Positions 7,842 through 16,778 of a stretch of 37,234 nt of DNA are shown here, piece after piece (the stretch's first letter is position 1; every line of letters begins with the position of its first letter). The notes under the pieces are model-generated. The model was not told where the DNA came from. It saw only the letters and a list, made by a program, of their open reading frames with translations, and did not search any database. The translations under genes were made by a program, and so were the position numbers. Origin of the DNA: a virus; IMG/VR virus record IMGVR_UViG_3300025818_000063, positions 1 through 37,234 of that record; one strand, 5' to 3'.

Positions 7842-9061
7842 TGGCGTTACCGAAGGTCGGCGCGGTTGGCTTCTTCGACAGTCTTACGGTCAGCGCATTA
7901 GGTTTTGTTGATGAGGTTTTGGCCGCTGCCGCTACCGAAGTTGTGCGTTTGCCGAAGGTCGGCGCGGTTGGCTTCTTCGACACTTTAACCGTCAGTGCGC
8001 TGGGCTTTGTTGATGAGAATGCGGCTGACGGCACGCCGATAAGACTAGTGCTTGCAGATGGCTCCGCGTCCACAGCGTTTTCTGCTGTGGGGCAAGGCAC
8101 GCGCATTCAGTTTGCGGATGCAAGCGTCACAGGAGCGGCTTCTGTTTCTGCGGTGGCAGCGTTTATCGCAAGGATGTCTGGCGCAGTCTCGCTGCAAGTG
8201 ACGGCTGACGGCACGCCGATAAGACTAAGGCTTGCAGATGGCTCCGCGTCCGCAGCGTTTTCTGCTGCGAATGCCTTCACTCGCAGGCGCTCCGTTGACG
8301 GCACCGCAGCGACAGCAATATCTGCGGCAAACGATTTCACTAGAAGGCGCTCTGTTGATGCGGCGGCTTCGACAGCGCTCACTGCTTCGGGCGTAGGCAC
8401 GCGCGTCCAGTTTGCAGGCTCCAGCGTTTCTCTAGCCGTCACCACTTCGGGTGTGGCGACGAGAATACAGTTTTCTCTCGGCTCTGCCGACGCAAGCCTA
8501 ACGGCGGCATGTCAGGCCATCAGGTTCGCCGGAGTATCCGCATCTGTGGACGCCTCGATGTCCGCAACGTCTGAGGCGGTGCGTATCCAGTTTGCAAGTG
8601 CAAGCGTGACCGGCGCAGCGTCTGTGTCCGCTATCGCGGTGTTCATTGCGCGCATGTCCGGCGCAGCGTCGCTGTCTGTGACGACGACATCTGCTTCGGG
8701 TCGTATCCGCCTCGTGAGCGCCGCAGCAAGCACGGCTGTGACTGCCGTCAACGCCTTCTCACGCATCAGGGGGATGGACGCCAGCGTTGAGGTTGTCACG
8801 ACCGTTGATGGTCAGGCTGTCGGAGTTTTCGTGACGAGCGGCGGCGTCAGCTTCGCGCTCAATCAGGTGTGTCTTGCGAACATTCTCGGCGATGCGTGGA
8901 CTGAGGTGGCGGAGGGTACAGAAATTTGGGCGGACATAGCCGACGGCACGGAGACTTGGGCGACGCAAGCAGACGGCAGCGAGACGTGGCAAAGCGTCTC
9001 GTCACAAGACGAGACTTGGAGTAATGTGTCTGAAGGCTCAGAAAGTTGGAGGCCGCAGTGA
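7841..9061 (+). CDS. Repetitive beta-repeat structural protein (406 aa)
   Basis: Start and previous stop overlap as TGATG. The N-terminus has two copies of PKVGAVGFFDSLTVSALGF, then about 15 degenerate units of roughly 20 residues of the type R-I-x-F-A-x-A-S-V-x-x-A-x-S-A. The C-terminus holds five tandem 10-residue units ending in Trp (AEGTEIW, ADGTETW, ADGSETW, SQDETW, SEGSESW). At the DNA level the repeats at 7846-7915 and 7950-8015, and at 8026-8089 and 8203-8266, are nearly identical. An elongated repeat fibre or tail accessory is likely; no named family. Confidence 0.7.
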   Translation: MALPKVGAVGFFDSLTVSALGFVDEVLAAAATEVVRLPKVGAVGFFDTLTVSALGFVDENAADGTPIRLVLADGSASTAFSAVGQGTRIQFADASVTGAASVSAVAAFIARMSGAVSLQVTADGTPIRLRLADGSASAAFSAANAFTRRRSVDGTAATAISAANDFTRRRSVDAAASTALTASGVGTRVQFAGSSVSLAVTTSGVATRIQFSLGSADASLTAACQAIRFAGVSASVDASMSATSEAVRIQFASASVTGAASVSAIAVFIARMSGAASLSVTTTSASGRIRLVSAAASTAVTAVNAFSRIRGMDASVEVVTTVDGQAVGVFVTSGGVSFALNQVCLANILGDAWTEVAEGTEIWADIADGTETWATQADGSETWQSVSSQDETWSNVSEGSESWRPQ

Positions 9062-10512
9062 TACAGTTCGGCGAGTTCCTGCCTGATCAGGCTGATATCC
9101 TAAACCCCGGCGTGACGGTAGCGACGAACGTCATGCCTAGCGCCGTGGGCTATCACTCGATGAACAGCTTCGTGCCGTACTCGAACGCGGCGGACGGAAC
9201 CATTCGCGGCATCTTTGCGGCGAAGGATAGCGCTGGAAATAACAAGTTATTTGCCGGTGACGACGCCAAGCTCTACCTGCACAACACCTCCACCAACAAT
9301 CTCGACGACATCAAGAAGACCGGCGGCTATGACCTGACCGGCGGAGAGCGCTGGCGGTTTATTCAGTTCGGCGATTATGTTATCGCCGCAGGCGGTATCG
9401 GCGAGGAACTTCAGTATTTCCAGCTAGGCACGAGTTCTGTGTTCGCAGACCTCGCCGGGTCGCCGCCAAAGGCTGACTTTATTGCGGCCGTGCGCGATTT
9501 CGTCTGGGTCGCCAACGTGGACAGCGGATCGGGGCGCATACCGTATCGCTGCCAGTGGTCCGGGTTCAACGATGTGGACGGATGGACTATCGGCACCGAC
9601 CAGTCCGACTTCCAAGACTTGCCTGACAGTGGCGAAATCACCGGCTTGGTCGGCGGCGAGTACGCGACGGTTCTGACCGAGCGCGCCATCTTCCGCGCCA
9701 CCTACACCGGCCCGCCGCTGATCTGGCAGTTCGACAAGGTCGTGTCCGAGCGCGGGTGCAACTTCAAGAACTCGGTGTGCAACGCCGGAAACCTTGTGTT
9801 TTTCCTGTCATCCGACGGCTTCTATGCGTTCGACGGTCAGCGCATCTCGCCGATTGGAAGCGAGCGCGTCAATCAATTCTTCCTAGACGACTTCGACAGC
9901 AACTATGACAACCGCATGTCTGCGGCGGTTGACCCGCTGAACGAAGTCGCGATGTGGTCTTATACGTCCACGTCCTCGCCGTCAGGCCAGCCCGACAAAA
10001 TCCTGATCTACAATTACACGCTGAACAAGTGGTCGGTGGCTGAGGTCGAAGCGGACCTTCTCGCGCCAATGTTCTCGGCTGGCTACACGGTCGAGGGTCT
10101 CGACAATCTGTCCGCCACGGTTGACGGCCTCAGCACTCAGCTAGACAGCCGCTTCTTCAAGGGCGGCCAGTATTTCTTCGGCGGTGCATACGGCGATAAA
10201 ATCTACACCTTCACCGGCTCGGTTCTGCCCGGCACTATTGAGACGGCTGAGGCACCACTGTCTACCGGCAAGCATTCCATCGTCACGCGCGTCTACCCCT
10301 ATTATGAAGACGGAGACGTGACGGTCGCCATCGGCACTCGCGAGACGCAGTCTCAGGTGCCTACATTTACCAGCGACGTGGCGGTCAATGCCTCGGCGTT
10401 TTCGCCGTTCCGGGCGCAGGGGCGCTACCATCGGGCGCGCGTCAAGTTTACCGGCGACTGGGACAAGGCGCTTGGCATCGAGGTTGAGGCGAGGGACATC
10501 GGTAGACGATGA
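9058..10512 (+). CDS. Packaged-DNA stabilisation / tail hub protein, P22 gp10-like (484 aa)
   Basis: The GTG at 9058 overlaps the previous TGA (GTGA) and gives the start VIQFGEFLPDQ; an in-frame TTG at 9046 is less likely. The protein shows repeated beta-strand units typical of a propeller-like tail protein, including LVFFLSSDGFYAFDGQ followed by IGSERVNQFF, a pattern seen in phage stabilisation proteins of the P22 gp10 kind (about 470 aa). Such proteins plug the portal-adaptor channel and link it to the tail needle or fibres. Position between fibres and ejection proteins fits. The call rests on pattern memory and needs a profile search. Confidence 0.65.
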   Translation: MIQFGEFLPDQADILNPGVTVATNVMPSAVGYHSMNSFVPYSNAADGTIRGIFAAKDSAGNNKLFAGDDAKLYLHNTSTNNLDDIKKTGGYDLTGGERWRFIQFGDYVIAAGGIGEELQYFQLGTSSVFADLAGSPPKADFIAAVRDFVWVANVDSGSGRIPYRCQWSGFNDVDGWTIGTDQSDFQDLPDSGEITGLVGGEYATVLTERAIFRATYTGPPLIWQFDKVVSERGCNFKNSVCNAGNLVFFLSSDGFYAFDGQRISPIGSERVNQFFLDDFDSNYDNRMSAAVDPLNEVAMWSYTSTSSPSGQPDKILIYNYTLNKWSVAEVEADLLAPMFSAGYTVEGLDNLSATVDGLSTQLDSRFFKGGQYFFGGAYGDKIYTFTGSVLPGTIETAEAPLSTGKHSIVTRVYPYYEDGDVTVAIGTRETQSQVPTFTSDVAVNASAFSPFRAQGRYHRARVKFTGDWDKALGIEVEARDIGRR

Positions 10513-10832
10513 CGATTGAGCAGCGCACCACCAACTTCCGTATCCTGAACCCAATCACCGCGACGACGCGCGAGATCGCCGAGGTTCTGAACCGCACAAT
10601 CAACGGTGGTCTGAACAGCGTCGGGTATGTGACGCTCCCGGCAAACACGACGCAGACTACCGTCGATGACCCGCGATATTCCGTGTCGTCGCTGGTGTTT
10701 TTCACGGGTGTGGATCACGACCCGTGGCATCATAACCCATACATCGACAGCACCAGCGTCGATGGCACGATGGTGATCAACCACGACAATCAGGGACACG
10801 ATGCGCCATTCGCCTACCTTATTATCGGGTGA
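10509..10832 (+). CDS. Conserved phage protein (107 aa)
   Basis: Begins inside the last codons of the previous gene (ATGACG overlapping TGA). The sequence has a helical N-terminal third (TTREIAEVLNRTINGGLN) and a C-terminal His/Asp-rich beta region (FFTGVDHDPWHHNPYIDS). No catalytic motif can be claimed from the His cluster. It sits in the tail/ejection block, so a virion or tail-assembly role is plausible. Not recognised as a named family. Confidence 0.75.
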   Translation: MTIEQRTTNFRILNPITATTREIAEVLNRTINGGLNSVGYVTLPANTTQTTVDDPRYSVSSLVFFTGVDHDPWHHNPYIDSTSVDGTMVINHDNQGHDAPFAYLIIG

Positions 10833-10839
10833 CGACCGT

Positions 10840-11202
10840 ATGGAAGACAACTGGCGGCGCTGTCGGCGCTACATCGAGGACGCGCTTGAATATGCGGGCG
10901 GATCGCACACAATCGAGGATGTGTGGCAGTCAATACAGGAAGGCAAGGCCCAGTTCTTTCCGCTGGATAAGTCTGCTATAGTGACGGAGATAGTGGACTA
11001 CCCGCAGAAGGCGATGTGCCGGATTTGGCTTGCGGGTGGTGACTTGGACGAATTACTAGAAGCGGAAGTCGCACTTTCCGCGTGGGCCAAGACGCAAGGG
11101 TGCGACGGGATGGAGATCATCGGGCGCAGGGGTTGGTCTCGACAACTTAAAGACTACCGGCAGACGGCGGTGGTGCTAATGAAGGATTTCAGCGATGAGT
11201 AA
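10840..11202 (+). CDS. GNAT-like-fold conserved phage protein (120 aa)
   Basis: I chose ATG 10840 (MEDNWRRCRRYIEDALEY) because related phage proteins begin this way; an in-frame ATG at 10801 behind AGGGACACG would add 13 residues and overlap the previous gene by 32 nt. The middle VTEIVDYPQKAMCRIWLAGG followed by AWAKTQGCDGMEIIGRRGW resembles the strand-helix pattern of GNAT acetyltransferase folds, as in small proteins found beside ejection genes in many podoviruses. Whether it binds acetyl-CoA cannot be told. The stop overlaps the next start by 8 nt. Confidence 0.68.
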   Translation: MEDNWRRCRRYIEDALEYAGGSHTIEDVWQSIQEGKAQFFPLDKSAIVTEIVDYPQKAMCRIWLAGGDLDELLEAEVALSAWAKTQGCDGMEIIGRRGWSRQLKDYRQTAVVLMKDFSDE

Positions 11203-11947
11203 AGGCGGCGGCACGACTAGGCAGGTCACGCAGAGCATTACGGACCCGACCACGGCTCCGTTCAAGGAGTTCGGGCTTTCCGAGGCGAAGCGTCTCTACG
11301 GGCAGGGGCCGATGCAGTATTACCCCGGTAGCACGGTTGTGGGCTTCTCGCCTGAGACTGAGATGGCGCTGTCGGGCTTGCGCCAGCAAGCAATCACCGG
11401 ATCGCCATTTATCGGCGCGGTTCAGGATGTGGTGATGCAAAACCTGATGGGGACGAACCCGCTTCAAGCCGCTGCGTTCCGCCCTGCGGTTGAGCAAGTC
11501 GAGGCGCAGTTTGGCAAGGCCGGGCGCTACGGCTCCGGCTACCAGCAGGGCGCGGTCGCATCCGCGCTTGCGCCCTATGCGTATCAGGCACAACAGGCAG
11601 CCATTCAGCAGGCCCCTGCGGCGCGCCAGTTTGGCTTCGCTGACCTTGAGACGCTTGCCGGTGTCGGCGCGGCCCGCGAGGCGCAGGAGCAGGCTGAGCT
11701 TGCGTCTGACATTGAGCGCTTCCAGTTCGAGCAGCAGGCACCGCAGGCGGCGCTTGCGAACTACCTCGCCTCGGTTCAGGGCGGCCAGCTTGGCACGCAG
11801 CAGATCACGCCGTACTACAGCAACCCGCTGGCGAGTGGGCTTTCCGGCGCGCTTGGCGGCGCGATGCTGGCCGGACAGGTAGAGGGGTTTGACCCTCTGC
11901 TGGGCGGCCTCCTCGGCGGCGCGGCAGGACTTTTTGGAGCTAGATAA
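11195..11947 (+). CDS. Internal virion (ejection-type) protein, 250 aa
   Basis: An Ala/Gln/Gly-rich protein: N-terminal Gly/Thr segment, a helical middle with repeated AQQAAIQQAP and Glu/Gln-rich stretches (about 120-190), and a hydrophobic Gly/Leu-rich C-terminus (SGALGGAMLAG, LLGGLLGGAAGLFGAR) that could insert into membrane. This is the composition of head-internal proteins that leave the virion with the DNA, such as P22 gp7/gp20 or their marine equivalents. Its start lies inside the previous gene and its stop overlaps the next ATG (TAATG). Confidence 0.6.
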   Translation: MSKGGGTTRQVTQSITDPTTAPFKEFGLSEAKRLYGQGPMQYYPGSTVVGFSPETEMALSGLRQQAITGSPFIGAVQDVVMQNLMGTNPLQAAAFRPAVEQVEAQFGKAGRYGSGYQQGAVASALAPYAYQAQQAAIQQAPAARQFGFADLETLAGVGAAREAQEQAELASDIERFQFEQQAPQAALANYLASVQGGQLGTQQITPYYSNPLASGLSGALGGAMLAGQVEGFDPLLGGLLGGAAGLFGAR

Positions 11948-13326
11948 TGGCGATTAGACCCGGACAGCTTGCTTTTATGCCGCCAGAGATGGCGCGACGC
12001 CTGTTCGCGCAGGGCGCGCGCCCAGCAGCGCCGACATCTCAGGTGCAGCGGCGCACTTACCCGACCTATGGCCCGGGGCCGAGGGCTGGGCAGCCGAAGC
12101 CACCCTATATGGACGCGGCCCAGCTTGCCGCCGCTGCCGCTCAGGCGCGCACTCCGACGCGCCTTCCTATGCCGATGGAGCAAGCCGCAATGCGTGCGGC
12201 GCAGATGGGTCCGGGCGCGCGGCCGACAAGGGGCGCAGCACCCGCACCACCAGCCCCCACTATCGGCCAGCGCCTCGGCACGGCCTTCCGCCAGCCCCTG
12301 ACTTCACCCACGGGTATGGGCATCATGTCCGCCGCCCTGACCGGGCTTGAGCAGGCTGGCCCGCAGCCCGTGCCAACCTCGACCGGGCAGATACTGGCGC
12401 GGATGGGCGCGGCTGGGTTGCAGGCTTATGGCAGCGCTCAGGAGGCTGAGGCGGCGAAGAAGATGGCGGAGCGCAAGTTGGGCCTTGAAGAGCGCAGGCT
12501 TGACATCGATCGCGTCAGAGCAATGGCCGCAATGGCTCCTAATAAGACGACGCTGGAAAAGAACCTTCTTGCGGCCGGGTACAAGCCGGGAACACCGGAG
12601 TACGAAGAGGCGGTTCGCGCGTTTCTTCAGAAGCCATCTGGAACGACTATCACGCTAGACCAGAAGACCGAAGAGGAATATCAAAAGCGGGCGGTTGAGT
12701 ATGCCTTCAAGAGATTGGGAGAGGCCGACAAGGCCGTTAACAACTTGCGTGCTATGGAAGGCGAGTTGCAGACCATCGTTAATATTACCTCTATCGACGG
12801 AAAGGCTGACACCGGCCCTATGAAGGAGACTATCCTTGGTGTTAGGCAAATTGCCGCAAGTTTAGGGCTGTTAAGCGACGAGGAGATGGAAAAACTTTCT
12901 GACGAGGAACTTCTTCAAAGGTCTATGTATAAGATCATTCCGAATATGCGAGTTAGCGGCTCCGGTTCATCCTCTGATAAAGACATGAACAATTTCCGTA
13001 TGGCTGCTCCGAACTTCTCTAGAACTGCCTTGGGCAACAGAAAAATTGCTCAGGGTATGCTTCAGATTATCGAGCAAGAGAAAAAAGCTCGAAGGTTAAT
13101 GGATCAGTACATGAAGGACAACAAGGGGAGCCTTGTGGGGTTTGACGAGTATGCCGATGAGCAGCTTGGCGATATTTTCAAAAAGTACGACATATATGCA
13201 GACGAAGAGGCCGCAGCGAAGAAATACGAAGAGGATTACAAGGCTGGTCGAATTGAGATCGGCGACCTCTACTTTAACGGCAGAGATTATGTTTTCGTGA
13301 CGCCTGAAAGCGTGGAGGGTTACTGA
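11947..13326 (+). CDS. Internal virion (ejection-type) protein, 459 aa
   Basis: The first 150 residues are Ala/Pro/Arg/Gln-rich and low-complexity; residues about 155-300 are long charged helices (AEAAKKMAERKLGLEERRLD); the C-terminal half is Lys/Glu-rich and helical. No enzyme motif is seen. It is coupled at both ends to other ejection-type proteins (TAATG, TGATGG). The second half is visibly less GC-rich than the first, suggesting a mosaic join near 12540. A head-internal or DNA-ejection role is inferred from composition and position. Confidence 0.6.
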   Translation: MAIRPGQLAFMPPEMARRLFAQGARPAAPTSQVQRRTYPTYGPGPRAGQPKPPYMDAAQLAAAAAQARTPTRLPMPMEQAAMRAAQMGPGARPTRGAAPAPPAPTIGQRLGTAFRQPLTSPTGMGIMSAALTGLEQAGPQPVPTSTGQILARMGAAGLQAYGSAQEAEAAKKMAERKLGLEERRLDIDRVRAMAAMAPNKTTLEKNLLAAGYKPGTPEYEEAVRAFLQKPSGTTITLDQKTEEEYQKRAVEYAFKRLGEADKAVNNLRAMEGELQTIVNITSIDGKADTGPMKETILGVRQIAASLGLLSDEEMEKLSDEELLQRSMYKIIPNMRVSGSGSSSDKDMNNFRMAAPNFSRTALGNRKIAQGMLQIIEQEKKARRLMDQYMKDNKGSLVGFDEYADEQLGDIFKKYDIYADEEAAAKKYEEDYKAGRIEIGDLYFNGRDYVFVTPESVEGY

Positions 13327-14849
13327 TGGCTGGGCCTGAAAAAACAGATGCGGAGATCCAAGCGCGAGTAGGCGACAGAACGAGTATGGACATCTTTATG
13401 GATGTCGCTCGAGCCGCCGCGCAAGGTGCGACCCTTGGCTTTTCGGACGAACTTTACGGGCTATATTCGGAGTTTTTTGCCGGTAAGGATTACGATACGG
13501 CGGTCCAAGAAATACGCCAAGGTCTGGAGGAGTTCAGGGAATTAAACCCCACGGCAGCATATGGTGCTGAAATTCTAGGCTCAATGGTTACTGGCGGCGC
13601 AGGTGCAACGCGCGGCATAGGCGCTGCCGTTGGTCGCGAGGCTGTAAAGCGGGCCGCAGGGATAGGGGCGCTTGAGGCAGGAATATATGGCGCAGGAACT
13701 GGCGAGACAATGGAAGAGCGCGCAAGGCAAGCTATGTTGTCTGCCCCTATTGGCGCAGTTGGTGGCGCAGCGGGCGAAGCCCTTTTGCCCAAAATTAGTG
13801 CCGCCGCCGCTGAAGCCTTAAAAAAGGGATATAAATTGTCCCCCGGACAGCGTCTTGGCGAGGGCATAAGCAAGGTTGAGCAAGCGATGACAACCCAACC
13901 CTTTGTCGGAAGTATGGTTCAAAAAACAATGGAAAGGCCAGCGGCCCAATTCCGCCGGAAAGTGGTGGAGGAGGCTCTTGGGCCATATGCCTCGAAACTC
14001 CCGCCGGGCATCTCTGGAAACCAACTTGTGGAAGAGGCAGATCTTGTTGTCTCTGAGGCGTATCAAGACATCGTGCCGCAACTTTCAATAGCGTCTCGGC
14101 CATTTGCGCTTGGCGCAAAAAGGGTGCTGGGCGTGGCAAAGAAAAACAAAGAATTGGATGAGGTTGATCTTGCCAAGATTGAAAAAATTATTGCAGGGAC
14201 TGTCAAAAGGCGTCTGGAAAAAGATGGGCGTCTCACAGGCAATGCCCTAAAGAAAGCAGAAAGTGATTTAACGACCGAAATACGCAAACAATTCATGCCG
14301 TCAGGTGACAGTAACATAGGGCGCGCCCTGCGTGATGTTCGTGATGTTTTGCGCCAGCAGATAACAATTCAAAATCCAGATGTTCCAGAACTTCAAACTG
14401 TAAATCGTGCGTTTGCCTCGTTGAAACCTATAACTAAGGCCAAGGATGCTGCCGTAGGTGCGATGGGGGAGTTCACTCCAACGCAATACTTGCGTCAGAT
14501 GAAAGACATGCCCCCAAGTACGCCGGGCAAGGTTATGGCCCGCGAAATACAACCTCTTGTCAGGCAGACCTTGCCATCATCCGGCACCGCTGAGCGCGCC
14601 GCCGTTCAACGTCTGATCGAGGAGCCGGGTCCGTCGATTATGGGAATGGCAAAATATATCCCGACAGCACTTACATACGGAACTGGGGAGCCGGGCAGAG
14701 TTGTCGCTACGCGCATGTATCAAGCGCCCGGAGGTCTTCTGCGGGCTGGCGCTCCAGCAATAGGCGAGTATGGGGCGGGCTTCCCAGAGATAGCCAGTGG
14801 TCCCCCCAATATTGTGCCTCAAAGCCTCCTCGGACCGGCATACCCATAA
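13326..14849 (+). CDS. Internal virion / ejection-type protein, 507 aa
   Basis: The N-terminus is charged; residues about 85-160 contain Gly/Ala-rich, weakly hydrophobic segments (GAEILGSMVTGGAGATRGIG, APIGAVGGAAGEALLP) able to interact with membrane. The rest is helical, with a Lys-rich region at about 265-330, and the end is Pro/Gly-rich. Glycine-zipper-like segments of this kind are common in phage ejection proteins that form a trans-envelope conduit. It closes a tightly coupled three-gene run, after which 46 nt separate it from a fibre gene. DNA is more AT-rich than in the flanking genes. Confidence 0.6.
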   Translation: MAGPEKTDAEIQARVGDRTSMDIFMDVARAAAQGATLGFSDELYGLYSEFFAGKDYDTAVQEIRQGLEEFRELNPTAAYGAEILGSMVTGGAGATRGIGAAVGREAVKRAAGIGALEAGIYGAGTGETMEERARQAMLSAPIGAVGGAAGEALLPKISAAAAEALKKGYKLSPGQRLGEGISKVEQAMTTQPFVGSMVQKTMERPAAQFRRKVVEEALGPYASKLPPGISGNQLVEEADLVVSEAYQDIVPQLSIASRPFALGAKRVLGVAKKNKELDEVDLAKIEKIIAGTVKRRLEKDGRLTGNALKKAESDLTTEIRKQFMPSGDSNIGRALRDVRDVLRQQITIQNPDVPELQTVNRAFASLKPITKAKDAAVGAMGEFTPTQYLRQMKDMPPSTPGKVMAREIQPLVRQTLPSSGTAERAAVQRLIEEPGPSIMGMAKYIPTALTYGTGEPGRVVATRMYQAPGGLLRAGAPAIGEYGAGFPEIASGPPNIVPQSLLGPAYP

Positions 14850-14895
14850 CCCCCGCGCCGTGATAAACTGAGCGCAGTAACGAAGGAATATACAG

Positions 14896-15300
14896 ATGGG
14901 CGCAGGCGACACCTTACGCGAATACGACAACACGGCGGCGAGCAACACGTCTCTGGGCGGCATTAACCTGTCCGAGGGGGTGATGGTCCCCTCTGATTTG
15001 AACAACGCGCTCAGGGAGCTTATGAGCCACCTCGCGGACTTCGCGGATGGCACCGAGGCGGTTGACGTTATTAACTCGCCCATCGTCAAGGCCACCAACA
15101 CCAACGCGGCTGACGACGGCACCGACGTGTCAATCCAGATCGGCGAAAGCACTGACTGGACGGTGGTTGTCACATCGTCAGACGAGCTTGTCTTCCGGCA
15201 CAATGCGGTCGCCAAGATGCTGCTGACGACGACAGGCCACCTGAAAGTCATCGACGACATCACCGCGTTCGCTGACTTGTCTAGCTACGATGGGGCGTAG
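14896..15300 (+). CDS. Tail fibre N-terminal-type protein (134 aa)
   Basis: ATG behind GAAGGA at good spacing. The short protein combines a helical piece (VPSDLNNALRELMSHLADF, typical of the segment following the virion-binding part in phage tail fibres) and beta-structured SIQIGESTDWTVVVTSSD with FRHNAVAKMLLTTTGHLKV, which resembles the repeating strand pattern of fibre shafts. It stops at TAG 15298-15300, and the glycine-rich protein follows at once, so the two may form one fibre from separate chains. Confidence 0.62.
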   Translation: MGAGDTLREYDNTAASNTSLGGINLSEGVMVPSDLNNALRELMSHLADFADGTEAVDVINSPIVKATNTNAADDGTDVSIQIGESTDWTVVVTSSDELVFRHNAVAKMLLTTTGHLKVIDDITAFADLSSYDGA

Positions 15301-15302
15301 TG

Positions 15303-16331
15303 ATGGCGGTTGACGGCGGTGCAGGCAACCCGATTTCGTTTAGCGAGGTTCAGACCTACTACGGTGGGGAGAACCCGATTAGCATTTCCGAATATTATCG
15401 CGGCGGCGATGAAGTCCCTGACCTGCAATCGATATACGATACCGGTACCGACATCACGGCCTTCTCAGGCACCGCCGCGCCGAAGTTCGACGCCTCAGTG
15501 TCTAACAACATGCAGGTGTTCGAGGGCATCGAGAACACGAAGTCGCCCGGCACAATCACCAACAACAAGGCACCCCAGAGAACTGGCCTGACGTACACTA
15601 CTGATTACGCGGGGACACTGTACGTCCTCGCCGTCGGAGGTGGCGCTGCCGGCTCTTGGTGGGGCGGCGGCATCGGTTACGCTGGCAGCGGCGGGGCAGC
15701 GCTTCTTGTGTCGAAGACCGTGTCGTCCGGCGAGGAGTATTCGGTCACCGTGGGCGGGGGAGGCGCCGGCCACGGGCCTAACAATGGACACGGTCAGGGC
15801 GGCTCGAACTCCGTAGTCACCGGGCCGGGGTCATTTAGCGTCACCGCTGGCGGTGCAAGCCACACAAGCCCATACGGCTCCGGCAACGCGGGCGGAACTG
15901 CCAGTATTTCCGGCACTGGAGTTACCACGATAGCGAGTGCCTCCGGCGGGACCGGCGCAAGCGGCAACGGGCAAACAGGCGGCGCGTCTGGCGTGACGAG
16001 CCTGTCAAATGTAACTGTGTCGCCCATCAACGGCGGCGACACTCAAATATGGGCGCAATCCACCAGAAACTCCCCTCTGACCTCCACCACTTACTACTGG
16101 GAGCCGGGGTCATTCAATACAGGAACGGGCGCGTGGACTTTCTCCAATACTTTGAAGATGGGCGGATGGGGGCAGGGCGGATACGGTTTGTTCGGCGATT
16201 TTAACGGCGGACACGGTGCTGGTGGGCTGGTCATCATGTGGATGGATGGTAAGGTTCTGAACACCAACGTCCCAACGTCTGGGACTATCAATATGGATAT
16301 TTTTAACGCGCCGGGAACGGCCACGCCATAG
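15303..16331 (+). CDS. Glycine-rich tail fibre / adhesin-like protein (342 aa)
   Basis: ATG 15303 directly follows the previous TAG; a GTG at 15300 is an alternative. Residues 1-45 contain two copies of NPISFSEV/NPISISEY. Residues about 95-270 are a glycine-rich domain with repeats such as GGGAAGSWWGGG, VGGGGAGHGPNNGHGQGG and SASGGTGASGNGQTGG, like the Gly-rich adhesins and tip proteins that decide host range in tailed phages. The C-terminus carries GGWGQGGYGLFGDFNGGHGA. It would be expected at a fibre tip; receptor unknown. Confidence 0.7.
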   Translation: MAVDGGAGNPISFSEVQTYYGGENPISISEYYRGGDEVPDLQSIYDTGTDITAFSGTAAPKFDASVSNNMQVFEGIENTKSPGTITNNKAPQRTGLTYTTDYAGTLYVLAVGGGAAGSWWGGGIGYAGSGGAALLVSKTVSSGEEYSVTVGGGGAGHGPNNGHGQGGSNSVVTGPGSFSVTAGGASHTSPYGSGNAGGTASISGTGVTTIASASGGTGASGNGQTGGASGVTSLSNVTVSPINGGDTQIWAQSTRNSPLTSTTYYWEPGSFNTGTGAWTFSNTLKMGGWGQGGYGLFGDFNGGHGAGGLVIMWMDGKVLNTNVPTSGTINMDIFNAPGTATP

Positions 16332-16340
16332 GGGGCAAAG

Positions 16341-16505
16341 ATGCCAGAGGAACAGAAAGTCCTGATTGACGTAGCCGCTGGCAGCGGGACTTTCGCTGCG
16401 TGGATAGGTATGGCCCCGGACTTTGTCGCGGTGCTGACCGGCGTCTGGGTGGTCATCCGCATCATCGAGACCGAGACCGTCCGCAAGCTGATGGGACGCG
16501 ACTGA
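16341..16505 (+). CDS. Small one-TM protein, possible holin (54 aa)
   Basis: ATG 16341 lies 9 bases after the fibre gene behind GGGGGCAAAG. The 54-residue product has an acidic N-terminus (MPEEQKVLID), one hydrophobic segment at about residues 13-42 (Ala/Gly/Trp/Val-rich) and a charged C-terminus (ETETVRKLMGRD). Small phage holins have this shape, and a lysozyme gene follows 1.2 kb downstream. Two other holin candidates exist in the same cassette, so which one triggers lysis is open. Confidence 0.55.
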   Translation: MPEEQKVLIDVAAGSGTFAAWIGMAPDFVAVLTGVWVVIRIIETETVRKLMGRD

Positions 16506-16506
16506 T

Positions 16507-16701
16507 GTGGAGCCTGCGGTCGCGTTTGTGCTTTACGTCTTCCTCGGCACGGGCGAGGACAAACGCAAGGTCAGCGACGACCTAGCCTTTCGGGATTTGA
16601 CGGAGTGCGTCTGGTACGCCCAGACCCTCCACAAACAGGGCAGTCAGATCACGGCATATTGCTTGCCGCAGATGGTGCCATCAACGCGGAAGGTGTATTG
16701 A
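16507..16701 (+). CDS. Hypothetical small protein (64 aa)
   Basis: Starts at GTG 16507, one base after the previous stop, and ends as TGATG overlapping the next start. It begins with a hydrophobic stretch (VEPAVAFVLYVFLGTG) followed by a soluble, charged domain with two Cys (ECVWYAQTLHKQ, AYCLPQM). This could be a signal-anchor type protein exposed outside the inner membrane, such as a lysis accessory. No family recognised. Confidence 0.58.
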   Translation: MEPAVAFVLYVFLGTGEDKRKVSDDLAFRDLTECVWYAQTLHKQGSQITAYCLPQMVPSTRKVY

Positions 16702-16778
16702 TGATCGCAGTCCCGATGATTGACCTTATTCAGGTCGGGCTATTGCTGGCGATCCTTGTCATTGTGACGAGGCGCTGA
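16701..16778 (+). CDS. 25-aa single-membrane-span micropeptide
   Basis: ATG 16701 overlaps the preceding TGA and its own TGA overlaps the next ATG, so the frame is stitched into the operon by TGATG on both sides. It encodes only 25 residues: a hydrophobic helix (IDLIQVGLLLAILVIV) ending TRR, i.e. a positive-inside anchor. The double coupling argues that it is translated. A lysis-related membrane peptide is plausible; this is inference. Confidence 0.5.
   Translation: MIAVPMIDLIQVGLLLAILVIVTRR

Noticed and set aside
14861-14869. Extended -10-like TGATAAACT before the fibre gene at 14896
   Set aside because: No -35 element at suitable distance and only a partial match; kept as a weak possibility but not annotated.
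16400-16585. Plus-strand frame of 61 codons overlapping the 54-aa membrane protein
   Set aside because: Arg/Gly-rich shadow of the 54-aa and 64-aa frames, which have the membrane helix and the coupled starts.
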